Shown here: positions 43,101-54,500 of the stretch, piece by piece
How the letters are laid out: every line of letters begins with the position of its first letter
Numbering within the stretch: the first letter of the stretch is position 1
Assembly (NCBI GenBank): GCA_001247695.2
Contig: LGRX02035185.1
Location: 62,001-126,000 of the forward strand
Source: Cymbomonas tetramitiformis
Lineage: Eukaryota > Chlorophyta > Pyramimonadophyceae > Pyramimonadales > Pyramimonadaceae
Direction: 5' to 3'
Length of the DNA stretch: 64,000 nt
Notes under the pieces: generated by a model
What the model was told of the DNA's origin: nothing
What the model saw: only the letters and a program-made list of their open reading frames with translations
Database searches by the model: none
Made by a program: the position numbers and the translations under genes

Positions 43101-46100
43101 CAGGTCGGTTGGCTTGACTCACCTGTGCACTTTGTCTCATGCAGACCACGGTATGACCTGAGCTGGGTGGCATGGGCCAAACATTTCTTCCCACCTCTTT
43201 CTTACTCGCGATGCATCAGCCCTTCCCGTGTCAACCGCTGAGCGGCCAGTGGCGGGCTGCATAGGTGGGACCCATTGCCAAGTCGATTGGCACAATCTTC
43301 ATTAGCCGGGACGACAAGGATGCGAAGAATGTTCAACCTGTCAAGGCACGGCCCCCAGGCCGACCCAGAGCATCTCGAGAACCCTGGGGCATCCTTGAGC
43401 CAGAGCTGCATTTCATGAGATTCGCGCAACGCATGGCTCTCAAGTGCCAGACGGGTGCAGCGTGCGTCTAACCAATCACGTGAGCGCTGTCGGGCATGGC
43501 TCTCAAGTGCCAGACAGGTGCAGCGTGCGGCTGACCAATCACGTGAGCGCTGTCGGGCATGGCTCTCAAGTGCCAGACGGGTGCAGCGTGCGGCTGACCA
43601 ATCACTTGAGCGCTGTCGGGCATGGGCTCAAGTGCCAGACGGGTGCAGCGCGGCTGACCAATCACGTGAGCGCTGTCGGGCATGGCTCTCGCGCCAGACG
43701 GGCAGGGTGCGGCTGACCAATCACGTGAGCGCTGTCGGGCATGGCTCTCAAGTGCCAGACGGGTGCAGCGTGCGGCTGACCAATCACGTGAGCGCTGTCG
43801 GGCATGGCTCAAGTGCCAGACAGGTGCAGCGTGGCGGCTGACCAATCACGTGAGCGCTGTCGGGCATGGCTCTCAAGTGCCAGACAGGTGCAGCGTGCGG
43901 CTGACCAATCACGTGAGCGCTGTCGGGCATGGCTCTCAAGTGCCAGACGGGTGCAGCGTGCGGCTGACCAATCACGTGAGCGCTGTCGGGCCTGGCCCTC
44001 CAGAGCGGCATTTACGCGCGGAGGACTTGTTGCCCTTTGACAGGGTTATGCCACCCGAGGACGTGAGCCCTGTGTTTGAACACCTCAGATCGGCTACCTC
44101 AGCTGTGGCCTGAGTGGTTTTTCATTTGTAGAATCGTTGGCAGACGAGAGTTGGACTGCAGCAGATCTGGCAGCAGATGCTCTGGCGCTCCTGCAGCAGC
44201 ACTCAGCAGCTATATCCCCTCAGCTGCCGTGACTGGCTTGTGCACAGGGGAACGCCACTCTTGTCCGGGAACGCGCGCTTGACCCGGCTGCCTCCCCGCT
44301 CTTAGTCTTCCCAGGTTTGTTGCTAGGCCTCGGAGCCGCGCCCTCGCTGTGGTCCTCTGACACCACTGCCACGCGCATGCCTCAGCTCTCACTTCACGCC
44401 ACCTGACACCACTGCCGCGCGCATGCCTCAGCTCTCACTTCACGCCTGACACCACTGCCACGCGCATGCCTCAGCTCTCACTTCACGCCGCCTGACACCA
44501 CTGCCGCGCGCATGCCTCAGCTCTCACTTCACGCTGCCTGACACCAAGAAGCATCATTCGGGTCAATGTGCTCTGGTGGTGACGATTCCATTCCTGTGAC
44601 GCTGACAGTCCTCGTCAGAGCGGTGGTGTCGCAGAGGGCACCACAAGCAACGGAGCATTTCTACTCCCATTTCACACAAGTGCCTTCCTCGCACAGGTGA
44701 CCTTCCTGCGTGGCCCGGAGCAGTAGGAACCCTAACTTCGAGCAGTAGGAACCCCAACTCCGAGCAGTAGGGACTCCAACTCAGAGCAGCGGGAACCCAA
44801 CTCCGTGCAGCGGGAACCCCAACTCCGTGCAGTAGTAACCCCAACTCCGAGCAGTAGTAACCCCAACTCCGAGCAGTAGGAACCCCATCTCCGAGCCCAC
44901 CGAGCACCGCCTCTTTCACCCCGGCTGCAGCGCCTCGCCTCATTTCTGGGCTCTAGACATGGCCATCCGCTGAGATACACATGCGCATCCAACGGTCATG
45001 CCTTTCATTTCAGGTGCTGCAAGATCAGTAAGTTGACAAGGTTGTGGTGGGGAGGGTTATCAGAAGCCGGTGCAGCCGTTGGTGCTGAAGTACAGAGCGG
45101 CGGCGGACTTCAGCCCGGCATTCGAGACGATCGGCGCTGTATGCCGTGCCCGTCCCTGCACGTGCTGGAAACCCGCTTTAGCATAGAGCTTCGAGGCACG
45201 CCACGGAGGCTGGGCGAAGGCATGGGGCACTGTTTCTAGCTCGGTCAGCCTTATCTCGAATCAATGCTTACACCATCACATGGGTGCATAGGCCCGCGGT
45301 TGCTGAGGGGCTGCTCGCATTTCGACCCCCTCCGCAGTACCGCGGTGGCCTCAGCGTTGCTTGTACTCGACCTCTTGGTTTTAGGGTGTTTCGTGGCCGT
45401 GGAGCCCCTTGCCCAATCATAAAGCTCGGTTGCTGTGGGCGGACCTTCGAAGGTTTCGTTCCTGACATAGCACAGTTTGAGCGTGAGCAAGAGCCTGCTC
45501 GACATCTCTCACCGCATTGGCGCCGCATCAGGGGCAGCGAGTCCCCCTTATCGTTACAACAAGTCAACCATTGGACGCAGTGCGGAATGTTTTGGGTTGC
45601 TCTCGGGGCGCGAAGTGCAAGACAGTGCCGATGCAGTTGGGGAGGCTTTGGAATGTTTGTTGGGGCTGGGACTCATCGTGGCGCCTCCAAGTCGAAGCAA
45701 GTGAGCTTCGAGGCGCTGAGATCCACTCTCAGAAGCCGCATCGGTGAGGGGGGAGGGCTCACCCGCAGCTCACCTCATTGGGACTCTTGCTGTGCCAATG
45801 GGTAAACCACTTGGAGATCGTCTATCTTCCACTCTACATCCCTTCCAAGGTGTGGCGCCTTCGAAGTGCACATGAGGCAAGGGCAGGGTTTATCAGTGCG
45901 CATGAGGCATGGGTAGGGTTTATCAGTGTACATGAGGCAAGGGTAGAGTTTATCAGTGTACATGAGGCAAGGGCAGGGTTTATCAGTGCACATGAGGCAA
46001 GGGCAGGGTTTATCAGTGCACATGAGGCAAGGGCAGGGTTTATCAGTGTCAGTACACGCGCACAAATCCTTGTAGACCTTACTGCTGCTTCGGATGGACA

Positions 46101-46904
46101 TAAAGCAGGAAGAGATGGCAGATCCCAAGCTGTATGCATCTAATGTTCGTGAGCACATGGTGCGCACCATCGTTTACTCCTTCCACCACCCTTCCTTCCC
46201 TGCCTCCGCTCTAGATCTCCTGTCTTGGCCGAGTCGCACGGGCAGTGGGCAGTTTAGGCCACGTCATCCTGCTGTCCGCACCTGATTTACAGGAATAATT
46301 TTGTGTGGGTTTGGGGCGCCGCTTCTTTATCATATTTGAGAGTGGCATGCATTATAGTCTGGCAAGCAGATGGTGGCCTTGGTGGCCAGCGCTTCTGAAC
46401 CCTCACCAGAGATGCTCCACCCCTCCCCATGCGCTCCTTTCTTTCCCTGTATTCATCTCTCGTACCTTGAGGGTTCTCCAAGCCGAACACTATGTTAGCT
46501 GACATTGATGCACACCTCAAGCTCTGCAGATCCAACTGAGACATGTTGGCAGCGCTTGGGCGTGGGATTGCGATTGCAGTTTGCTCCAACTGCAGGTCTA
46601 CGTGAGGGCTTTGCAGGGGGTGATTCGAGGGAGGTGGCGGGGGCAATGCACGCAGGCAGCATATGGCGAGTTGCAGCTGAGCGACTTATCATTGAAGGAC
46701 AAGCGCCGATATCATTCGGTTTGCGCATCCCTCCGCCTCTTGGATAGGTTCACCTGCCTGTGTGCAGGGCTTGGCTCCTCATCTGTCTCCGCTATCGCCG
46801 CATTGTATAGCGCAGGACCCACATTGCAAATGAAAGCAAAGGATTGGAACAGGGACATGTACCATCTTGGGCATAGATGGGCACATTTCATTGTTTGCTG
46901 CTGA
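40146..46904 (+). CDS. Lysophospholipid acyltransferase (PlsC/LPEAT-like), complete 12-exon model
   Basis: Exons: 40146-40361, 40519-40605, 40952-41067, 41499-41601, 42446-42520, 43265-43339, 44248-44314, 44635-44696, 45064-45138, 45769-45849, 46109-46159, 46656-46904. They sum to 1,257 bases, 418 aa plus stop, and every junction is in phase. Exon 2 is a membrane helix (SILLLLPIIKLILVIA). The catalytic H-x4-D motif is split by intron 4: TNHVSG then WDIVVM. VGPIAKSIGTIFISRDD follows. The FPEGT glycerophosphate-binding motif is split by intron 7: LLVFP(E) then GTTSNG. Exons 9-12 keep the plant LPEAT tail (KPVQPLVLKY, LLLCQWVNHLEIVYLPLY, ADPKLYASNVREHM, LSDLSLKDKRRYH). The enzyme should acylate lysophospholipids at the ER. 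Intron 6 begins gtcaag, a weak donor; other exons have good sites. Confidence 0.88.
41092..41302. repeat. Intron 3 minisatellite, unit 36 bp
   Basis: About six copies of a unit containing gcaggccacccgcggtaaat then accccaccctgtctt. It lies within intron 3 of the acyltransferase gene. Confidence 0.93.
41590..42140. repeat. Intron 4 degenerate minisatellite derived from the splice junction
   Basis: Degenerate units of about 57 bp carry a core like tcatgtccgggctgcaccct. The first unit is the exon 4 end plus donor itself (cgtgtctggg then gtgtgtcctcgt). A close copy of that junction recurs at about 41814-41836. Confidence 0.75.
42650..43076. repeat. Intron 5 minisatellite, unit about 23 bp
   Basis: Some 18 copies of ccctgtggccgtcctcttcc(cac), pyrimidine-rich on the plus strand. 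It fills most of intron 5. Confidence 0.93.
43427..43993. repeat. Intron 6 minisatellite, unit 63 bp
   Basis: Nine or so copies of a unit that contains ctgaccaatcacgtgagcgc and ctcaagtgccagacgggtgc. Some copies are shortened by 1-6 bp. Confidence 0.95.
44358..44548. repeat. Intron 7 minisatellite, unit about 44 bp
   Basis: Four copies with gacaccactgccgcgcgcat then gcctcagctctcacttcacg. Confidence 0.92.
44718..44898. repeat. Intron 8 minisatellite, unit about 22 bp
   Basis: About eight copies of gagcagtaggaaccccaact(cc), with base changes. Confidence 0.9.
45865..46050. repeat. Intron 10 minisatellite, unit 30 bp
   Basis: Six copies of a unit with gtgcacatgaggcaagggca then gggtttatca. Confidence 0.93.
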
Positions 46905-48682
46905 GCCAACTGTGACCTCGCATGGACTAGCCGTGGATGAAGAAATGTCTGTTGGGATAAGCAAGGAGGGGTGATCTTGTTCTACCAGATTTTGAAGGGC
47001 GAGAAAGTGGAGGGGAAAGACACCTGATTCCTAGTCCCCATCATGGCACCGATGTGCAGCAGGAGGAGAAAGCCACCTTGCATATACGAATTCATCGATT
47101 TCTTCCCCAACTATCATAACGAATACAACTTCGCTCTGGGATGAATACATAAAAGATTACTAGGGCGGTCACCAATTGCAGAAGTGATGGAATGCAGCCA
47201 AAGTGTGATTGCTTCCATTGCAACTCCGTTGTGCAATGGCTGGTGAAAATGAATGTGAATGTGCACTCCTCGTATCGAGGGTCGTCTTCAATAGTGTTGG
47301 GTTGCATTAAGGGATTAAGGGATACCCAAACTTTAGGGATATTTCTTTTCAAAAATGTTCCGGAAATGGGAATGTTGTGTCATTAATGAACTCAGTTTGT
47401 TGTAACTTAATTTGTGCGGAAACGAAATTCGTAAAAACAAAATTAATGTGAGCTTCATCCCCGTTTTCGGAATGAATAGTTTATCACATGTTCGGCTGCT
47501 CAGATTCATTATTAAGAATCTTCATATACGGCTGCGAATGTTATGTGGCGGCCTTGCTGCGTGCTCACGTTTCCCCCTTTTCAACAGATTCTCTCCATCA
47601 ACAGAATAGCGTTGTCTTCGTTTGCTTGGTATGCCCTGCACGCCCTGACCGAGTCCCCGGGTAGTCCCATTTATGCGTGGAGGCGCCAGCGGCAAGTTTA
47701 GATTTCGGTAAATAAAAGTGTGCAGGACAGTGGCCGCATTCGCTTACTGTACTAGGGCAACTCCATAGCACACAGCGGGTCTGTGAGTCAGAGATGAGGA
47801 TGACGTATGCCAGGATGACGCTGAACCTGATGATCGCAGCATGATTATGACAGTAAGACGAGAATGGCATAAGGAAATCGCTCCAAGGCAAAGGGTGAAA
47901 ATCAGATGTGCGAAATGCCAAAACTATCTCCGGATCATTTCAGTTCTTTGTTGTGGTATATTTACGATTAGATTATTTACGATTTGCACCGATTTAGCCA
48001 CCTGCATTCTAAAACCTTGCCGCCAAATCGCCCCTTTGTGAAATTGGAGCAGAGTTTTATGGACATCTGCGCCCCCCTGCACGCAATCAGTCGTAACTTT
48101 GCGAATATTTGTCCAAGCATCGATTTCTTCGTTTACAAATCCTAAAAGCCCTGCTTACAGTATGGGCTTTCAGGATCTGCCCGCCCAAGCCTCTGAATCC
48201 AAAATTTCGCGATTTCAGGAGACATATACTGATACCAGACTTTTGGCGAGGGTGCGCACTGTCGGAATATCGAACAAAGACACCTCGAATTAAGGTTTGG
48301 CGCGTGGAGTGTCGCGAGCCTGTAAAGTTTACATGGACAGCCATCATCAAATAGTCGGTGGTTCCCGGGGGGTGGAAGTCCGCATCGCTTGAAACCACGG
48401 AGAAAAAGGTGAGCGGACATGTATTTGTGTGTGGGCTCACCGGGAGCGGTTTCCTTATACGGTAATGGCGCAAATCGTGCTGAAGCAGAGCTCGTGATGA
48501 CAACAATGAAGCGATACGCATTGCAGTATGACGCTGAATCGATGATAGGAGAAGCTAGCTCGAAATGCACGTTATTCGAATAGCTAGGTAATTAACTACA
48601 TTGGCCGGTGTTCCTCCGTGTTGCTACTTTCGAAATTCAAACACTGACAGGGACACGGTACAAAACCTCGTCGTTTCTGTAT

Positions 48683-48797
48683 AATATATCGTGGGATTTC
48701 TACACGATATCGTGTACCAGTTCCACGATGTCGTGGAGTTGACCACGATATCGTGTACCAATTCCACGATATCGTGAGATTGGTACACGATATCGTG
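48683..48797. repeat. Phased array of the palindrome CACGATATCGTG
   Basis: Copies start at 48703, 48724 (one change, gatgtc), 48744, 48765 and 48786. A decayed copy lies near 48683. The period is 20-21 bp, two helical turns. The sequence between the palindromes alternates gtaccaatt-like and gttgac-like spacers. Confidence 0.85.
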
Positions 48798-50519
48798 GAG
48801 CTGCTACGCTTTTGTATACAATAATTGGCCAAGTTGGTTGTACCCAGCTCGGCTTAAAGAGATGCTAGGGACTTCCTCGAAGGTCCTTTGGAAATCTGGA
48901 TACCTGCTGTCAAGGTCTTGAGTTGATCGTTCTCTAATTGTATGCCACGAAAGTTCTGATCCGAAGACATCTTGACCCTCAAAATATCCGTTGAAGTAGC
49001 TAAGGTATTGGTTGATACGGCTTAAGCGATAAAGCACCGAAATTAGGGTTTAAAATATCGAATGCTTCGACAACATTCAACAATTCCTCAATAATGGTCT
49101 ACAAGGGCCGCTCCCTAACGATATAATGAAAGTGGTATACTTTATAGCGAAACCCTAAGTTTGCTAGCTGTTAGAAACAATATTGACATAAAGTTCACAT
49201 TGCCAAGTTCCCAACACCATCGTGACATCGTGTGTCCCGTCGCCCACGAGGTCGAAAATCGTGTCTCGCGATAGCGTGTCCCACGAGGTTTTCGACAAAA
49301 AATGACTACTAGTTTATGTCATGCCACCCCGCCTAACAGTGTAATACAGTATTCGGTCTGCAACCTGGGTCATTCATATAATTAGTTGTTAGCACTAAAC
49401 AGCAATTGCATCTCACCATACCACTAATGTCTCTTAGGAAGATTTATACGGACGGCAGCACTTAGCCACTGCCCCCGAACAACTGGTATCAGCTAACGTG
49501 CTTTACGTGTTCTACACGGACGCTGTCTGCGTATCAAATCTGCGCCATACCAAGGCGCAGTTTGCGCGGTTTTTAGGGTCTAAAAATAAAAAGAAACAAA
49601 AACGCACTCTTTCGAGCGTGTCTCCCAATGACAGCCTACAGCATTCGCCAGAGAAGTATGTATCATCGATTTGCCCCGCCGCGTCTGTCATCGTCGTTGA
49701 GATTGGCCTACATCAAAACGTGGGCCTTTCAGACCACAGATTATTGTGTCTGAGCGATACATTTTTTGCGCGACTTCGCCGTCGCATACCACTCTGTACA
49801 ACCTTCGTATAAAACTAACGTCGTACACTTCGGGTGTCGCTCGCTATAAACGTTTGCCACGAAATTGCGGTACTGTCATTCACGTGATGAATCTCGTACC
49901 TTCGTCAGCAATCCTACTGGAGATCCACATGCGAGTGGATACTCGCATTATGCCGCGCGACTTGATGCGTGTGTAGTCGGGTGCTGGGATCGTCCACCGT
50001 CGCTTGCCGGACTATATTCTGTCCGTGGTTTATTTTGCGTCTACGCACCTTCATGCGGTCCCATGTCTATTATCTCCGCATGACTTATACACTACGTTGG
50101 AATGGATTCTCACATATTAATATACAACCTCCAGGCATGTCAAATATAATCGCGTCGGGATTTATCGGAAATCGCCCTGAAAATTGAACTTTACGCGACA
50201 TGTGATGCATTCCTCGTTACTTGGCCAAATCGGTTCAAATCTGTCGCAGATTGGACCCCAAAGAGCCCTCTTCTAGGACGCCATAATCTCAATTTAATGG
50301 CACTGTACCCAGTCGAGACACCTTGGCATCGTGCGTATGTAAATATGATCAATCTGCCATTTTAAAGAGGGGGTGTCGATGAAGCCCTACACGTTAAAAA
50401 TATGTTTATATACACGTTTTGATTTTGGGAAACCATTATGACACTTGCCCATGGCATGTAGTACATTATGGCACCACATCACGCTCAAAGCACGCATTTC
50501 ATTCAAAATTGCGAATGTA

Positions 50520-50870
50520 AGCCAATGCGTGAAATGTTACGAATAGGCCTGTGCTCTATTCAAGCGAGGTTGATGGGCAAGATGTTTCAACAACTTTGCT
50601 ATTCAACGGTATATTTGAACCTGGGAGAGTGCTAAGTTGACAGTAGGGAAAGCATATATGTGAGATGGCGCAACAAATTGGCATACGCGCACTGTAATGT
50701 ACCATACGTAGACCAATGTGTGAAATGTTGCAATAGGTCTGTGCTCTACTCAAGACAGGTTGATTGGCAAGATGTTTCAGCAGCTTTGCTATTCAACAAT
50801 ATATTTAAACATGAGGGATTGCTAAATTGACAGTAGGAAAAATATGCATATGAGGTGGCTCAACAATTTG
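50520..50870. repeat. Direct duplication, about 160 bp, two copies 188 bp apart
   Basis: Both copies share tgcgtgaaatgtt / tgtgtgaaatgtt, then ggcaagatgtttca, actttgctattcaac and gacagtagg. They differ at many positions, so the duplication is old. Confidence 0.82.
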
Positions 50871-50925
50871 ATTGTCACACACGACTGCAGGGGTACCATA
50901 CGTATCACTTCCACGCCGGCGATAA

Positions 50926-51483
50926 TCACCTGTTGTTGGCACGTGCGCGAGGCGCAGCACGGCGAGGCACATTTGTAGGAGCCATCAAAATATCATCATC
51001 TGCAACATCGGCAACTGGGCTGTCAGCAGTTTCCGGCCTCAAAGTACATTTGTCATTGCGGCTCTCAGTGTGCGACATTCCCTGTTCCTTCGCCTGCCAC
51101 GAAGCAATCACAAGATCAGCTTGGTTGACTCTCGCACTGGAGGCCGGAACTTCGTCATCGCTGCTCTCTTGAGCATCATCTTCTTCATCATTCCCAAACT
51201 CTTGGCGAGCATCATCTAAGTATACTCGTTGAGCTCAGTAATGTCCGGTTTCAACTCAGCACGCAATCCGATGTGAGGAACTTTGAATTGGTTGCCACCG
51301 TTGTACTAATTGATAATGCTCGCGAACACAACCCGTTGAATCTCGCATGCCATATATGGTCAGGTCAGGTGCACGACCGGTCATGCGTCGCCACTGTTGC
51401 CCGCGCTTCAGCTTCACCACACGTCTTCGGACTTGGCCGTGCGAACTGCTGATGCGGCGTCGTACCGCGCCTATGTATGCCAA
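50926..51483 (-). pseudogene. Decayed ORF of unknown family
   Basis: Three frames on the minus strand follow one another: a basic segment (QVRRRVVKLKRGQQWRRM), then QFKVPHIGLRAELKPDITEL, then an acidic segment ending ARANNR at 50926. The pieces are joined by apparent frameshifts. The order, basic then acidic tail, resembles a decayed transposon or transposase C-terminus, but no family was identified. Confidence 0.35.
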
Positions 51484-51726
51484 CGGTACCCGCTATCAAC
51501 CCCCTGTCGAGGACGCGCGTCGAATACGATGCGCGATCCCCCACCCCCGAAGCAAAGACCCGCTGAAACGCCCTCCCGCGGAGTCCCCCCTCGCCGGTGA
51601 AATTCGGGGCGATCAAGGCGAAATTCGGGCGGTTCGGGGGTCGGGCGGGGGGCGCACCCCCGTCGATACTTAAATACTCACTTACAAAACTATCTTTATT
51701 TTACAATTAAAAACATAAACCCTCAC

Positions 51727-53802
51727 AGCATCCCGAACAGGCCATGGCAGGATGTCGCGGTGGACTTCGTCACCGGCCTGCCGGTGTCAGAGAGAGGCAA
51801 TGATGCTTTCGTGGCCTTCACCTGCAAGCTGACAAAGATGGTCCACGTTGTGCCGATGAACTTCGGCGACAGCTCCGCAGCTGTGGTGGCCAGAATCTAC
51901 TTTGACTCGGTGTGGCGCTTACATGGCGCGCCTATGAAGATTGTCTCTGATCGTGACCCACGGTTTCAAGATGCTTTCTGGCAGGAACTCATGAGACTGA
52001 TGGGTGTGAAAGTGGCTCGTACCACGCCGTACAACCCTCGGTCTGACGGCCAGGCGGAACACAGCAACAGGGTTATTGAGGACATGCTCAGGTCCTTTGT
52101 AGACGCCAATGTGGAGGACTGGGATTTGTTCACCACTAACGTGGAGTTCGCGATCAATGACTCCAGGAGTGAATCTACTGGCTTCACGCCATTTGAACTG
52201 GTGTTCGGGTTCTCGCCGCTGTCGCAGTTGGACCTTTTCCTGGAGGCCGCACAGTCCACCGCTGGACGACGAACTGGGGGAGTAGGCACCGCACACGAAG
52301 TGGCTGTGAAATTTTCGTCGCAGCTGCGGGACGCCAGACAGCGGTTAGAGCTGGCTCAACAGCGACAGCGCGAACAGTTTGATCGCAGGCACGGGCAGCG
52401 GGAGTATGCTGTTGGAGATCTGGTCTGGATAGAGGCGAAACACCTTACGGAGAAGGTGATGGATCGCTCCATCTGTAGGAAACTGACCAAACGCTGGCAT
52501 GGACCAGTTCCGGTGACCGAACGCTTCTTCAGCGATGTACAGATGGCCATGCCAGAAGCCGACAGAGGAGCTCCAGTAGCCTACCGCCTACGCCTCCCTC
52601 CTCACTGGCGGATTCACGACGTGTTCGCTCAACATCGCCTCAAACCGTACACCAGCGGACAAGATGCTTTTGCCGCACGCGATCACCTAGCAGTACCTGA
52701 AGAGGTGGTAGTGGACGGTCAGAAGGAAGCACACGTTGAGCGCATTCTTGCACGTCGAGTGCGGTCTGTTCGAGGAAAGGAGGTGGAAGAGTGGAAGGTT
52801 CGCTGGACTGGCTACTCCAAAGCTCACGACCAATGGAGGACGCGTGACAAACTTGAACGCGGAAGTCCACTTCAACAACTTCGTGAATTCGAGCAAGCGA
52901 GACTTCACATGGAAGCGCAAGTACGCGACGAAGCTACTCGGCGACGCGAGCAGCGTGGCCGTCACTCCGCTCAAACCGGAATGACACTGGCCCACCTCAT
53001 CACTAATCCCTGCGATGAACTGGACCAGCTCGAACAGATGGAAGATGATATCCCCCTGCCGTGGGAACGCCAAGAGCGTGTAGAAGATGGGTCGTTGACA
53101 CTGGTGACAGAGCTGCTGGCAATACAGGCAAAAACAACCCGCACGCCCAGGATTCTCGTACTTTTCAGCGGTACTGGCTCAGTAGAGAGGGAATTCCTAA
53201 ATTGCTTCCCCTCCGCTTCAGTAGTGACCCTCGACTCCGGGCATATCTGGCAACCCACTCATGTGTGTGACATCCTGCAATGGGACTACAGACAATACCC
53301 GCCTGGATTCTTCGATGTTGTTTGGGCAAGTCCCCCCTGCAGGCAGTACAGTCAAGCGCGCACCACTGGTGGACCCCCTGACCTTCCCCAGGCTGACAAA
53401 ATCGTACGACGAGCATTGCAGATCATTGACTACCTGGAGCCAAAACATTGGTTCATGGAAAACCCCAGAGGTCGCTTCCCTAACGCGCTACGGCTTCGCC
53501 CTATGATGCGCCAGCTTCCCCCACCGCTGGTGTGTACTTACTGCATGTACGGTACTCAGTACATGAAACCCACCTGTATATGGACGAACTCAGCACCACC
53601 CTCGCCCCTGCTACGCTGTACTACTTCAACACCGTGTGCGTGCAGATGGGCAACCGGTGCTCACCCAGAGACTGCTCAGCTTGGACCTCACCCGCAGCAG
53701 ACTGGAGCAGGTCGATCTGCAAGTGTATATCCCGTGCCAGCACTCCTGCTACGACAACTTTTCCGACATTTACGCCTCCGCAACACTGAAGACCCGCTTT
53801 AG
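51727..53802 (+). CDS. Pol fragment: integrase, chromodomain, PPC-type methyltransferase
   Basis: The integrase core is whole: D in VDFVTGLP, D in SDRDPRF, E in SDGQAEHSNR. Its C-terminal region (YAVGDLVWIEAKHL) follows. A chromodomain covers about 52730-52870 (HVERILARRVRSVRGKEVE then WKVRWTGYSKAHDQWRTRDKL), a module that typically binds methylated histone H3. A class I methyltransferase spans about 53145-53780: VLFSGTGSVEREFLNCFP (motif I), VVTLDSGHIWQPTHVCDI, VVWASPPCRQYSQARTTGG (catalytic-type PPC), and WFMENPRG (ENP, like the C5 motif ENV). The tail HPETAQLGPHPQQTGAGRS then VYPVP closes it. The frame is uninterrupted. The domain is clearly different from both methyltransferases of the element at 1-7844. 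Confidence 0.85.
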   Translation, partial: SIPNRPWQDVAVDFVTGLPVSERGNDAFVAFTCKLTKMVHVVPMNFGDSSAAVVARIYFDSVWRLHGAPMKIVSDRDPRFQDAFWQELMRLMGVKVARTTPYNPRSDGQAEHSNRVIEDMLRSFVDANVEDWDLFTTNVEFAINDSRSESTGFTPFELVFGFSPLSQLDLFLEAAQSTAGRRTGGVGTAHEVAVKFSSQLRDARQRLELAQQRQREQFDRRHGQREYAVGDLVWIEAKHLTEKVMDRSICRKLTKRWHGPVPVTERFFSDVQMAMPEADRGAPVAYRLRLPPHWRIHDVFAQHRLKPYTSGQDAFAARDHLAVPEEVVVDGQKEAHVERILARRVRSVRGKEVEEWKVRWTGYSKAHDQWRTRDKLERGSPLQQLREFEQARLHMEAQVRDEATRRREQRGRHSAQTGMTLAHLITNPCDELDQLEQMEDDIPLPWERQERVEDGSLTLVTELLAIQAKTTRTPRILVLFSGTGSVEREFLNCFPSASVVTLDSGHIWQPTHVCDILQWDYRQYPPGFFDVVWASPPCRQYSQARTTGGPPDLPQADKIVRRALQIIDYLEPKHWFMENPRGRFPNALRLRPMMRQLPPPLVCTYCMYGTQYMKPTCIWTNSAPPSPLLRCTTSTPCACRWATGAHPETAQLGPHPQQTGAGRSASVYPVPALLLRQLFRHLRLRNTEDPL

Positions 53803-53990
53803 ATTCCAAGTGGCACCCTTCTTCTTGAAAGTGGTGCCCTGGTAGCGGCAGGCAAACTATGCTCGAAGAGGGACCAGAGAACCTAAGAACTGGAAACAAC
53901 AAGGAACCAGAAAACCTAAGAACTGGAACTTAGATGGGTACCTTAGCGGAGTGATCCCAGGAGGTAGACCACTCCTAAGGGGGGGAGAGT

Positions 53991-54500
53991 TGTGCCCGGA
54001 GGCACAGCGTGAGCCGATATGCCTATGCGTCCGTATGTGTGTCATCGGGGGTAATCTGGGATTGGCACGATGACAGTGAAATTGGGCTTGAAATCACGAT
54101 GAGAATGAATACCAGATGTCCGGGGTATGACAGTATGACACTATGACACTATGACAGTATGACAGTATGACACTATAGTAGTATGACAGTACTGTGGGGG
54201 GTGTCATCGTGGAACTCAGTCAGACCCTCGAAGAATGGTCAGATTCGCATCGGGGTTGAAAAGACAATGAAATCGAATATCAGATATTAAGGTTATGACA
54301 GTATGACAGTATGACGCTATGACAGTATGACAGTATGACAGTACAGTAGTATGACAGTACTGTGGGGCAGTCATCGTGTCAGCCTGTCGGCATAACATCT
54401 GAATCGAGAATGATGAATCGGAATTAGAAATGAGATCGGATCGGGAACTGAACGTTGAGCCGAAGTGTGACATCGGCTCTCGAGTGGTTGACCCTGCAAC
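53991..54500 (+). repeat. Putative 3' LTR with internal duplication
   Basis: It starts TGTGCCCGG after the polypurine tract. Two blocks of (tatgacagta)-type short repeats (54128-54200 and 54294-54362) each run into gtactgtgggg, so a segment of about 170 bp is duplicated. The right limit was not determined. Confidence 0.55.

Larger units (their letters stand above)
46905..50925. other. AT-rich intergenic DNA
   Basis: No gene is supported. Inside are a phased palindrome array (48683-48797) and a 160-bp direct duplication (50520-50870). 48087-48570 has open frames on both strands that lack family features. Confidence 0.45.
51727..54500 (+). mobile_element. 5'-truncated chromodomain-type gypsy retrotransposon with a methyltransferase
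   Basis: Similarity to gypsy integrase begins abruptly at about 51727 (SIPNRPWQDVAVDFVTG). RT, RNase H and the H2C2 finger are missing. A polypurine tract (aagggggggagag, 53977-53989) is followed by TGTGCCCGG at 53991, the likely start of the 3' LTR. The end of the LTR was not found, so 54500 is a rough limit. Confidence 0.8.

Noticed and set aside
42193..43194. Gly/Arg-rich minus-strand ORF of 333 codons
   Set aside because: It is the antisense of the intron 5 minisatellite of the acyltransferase gene.
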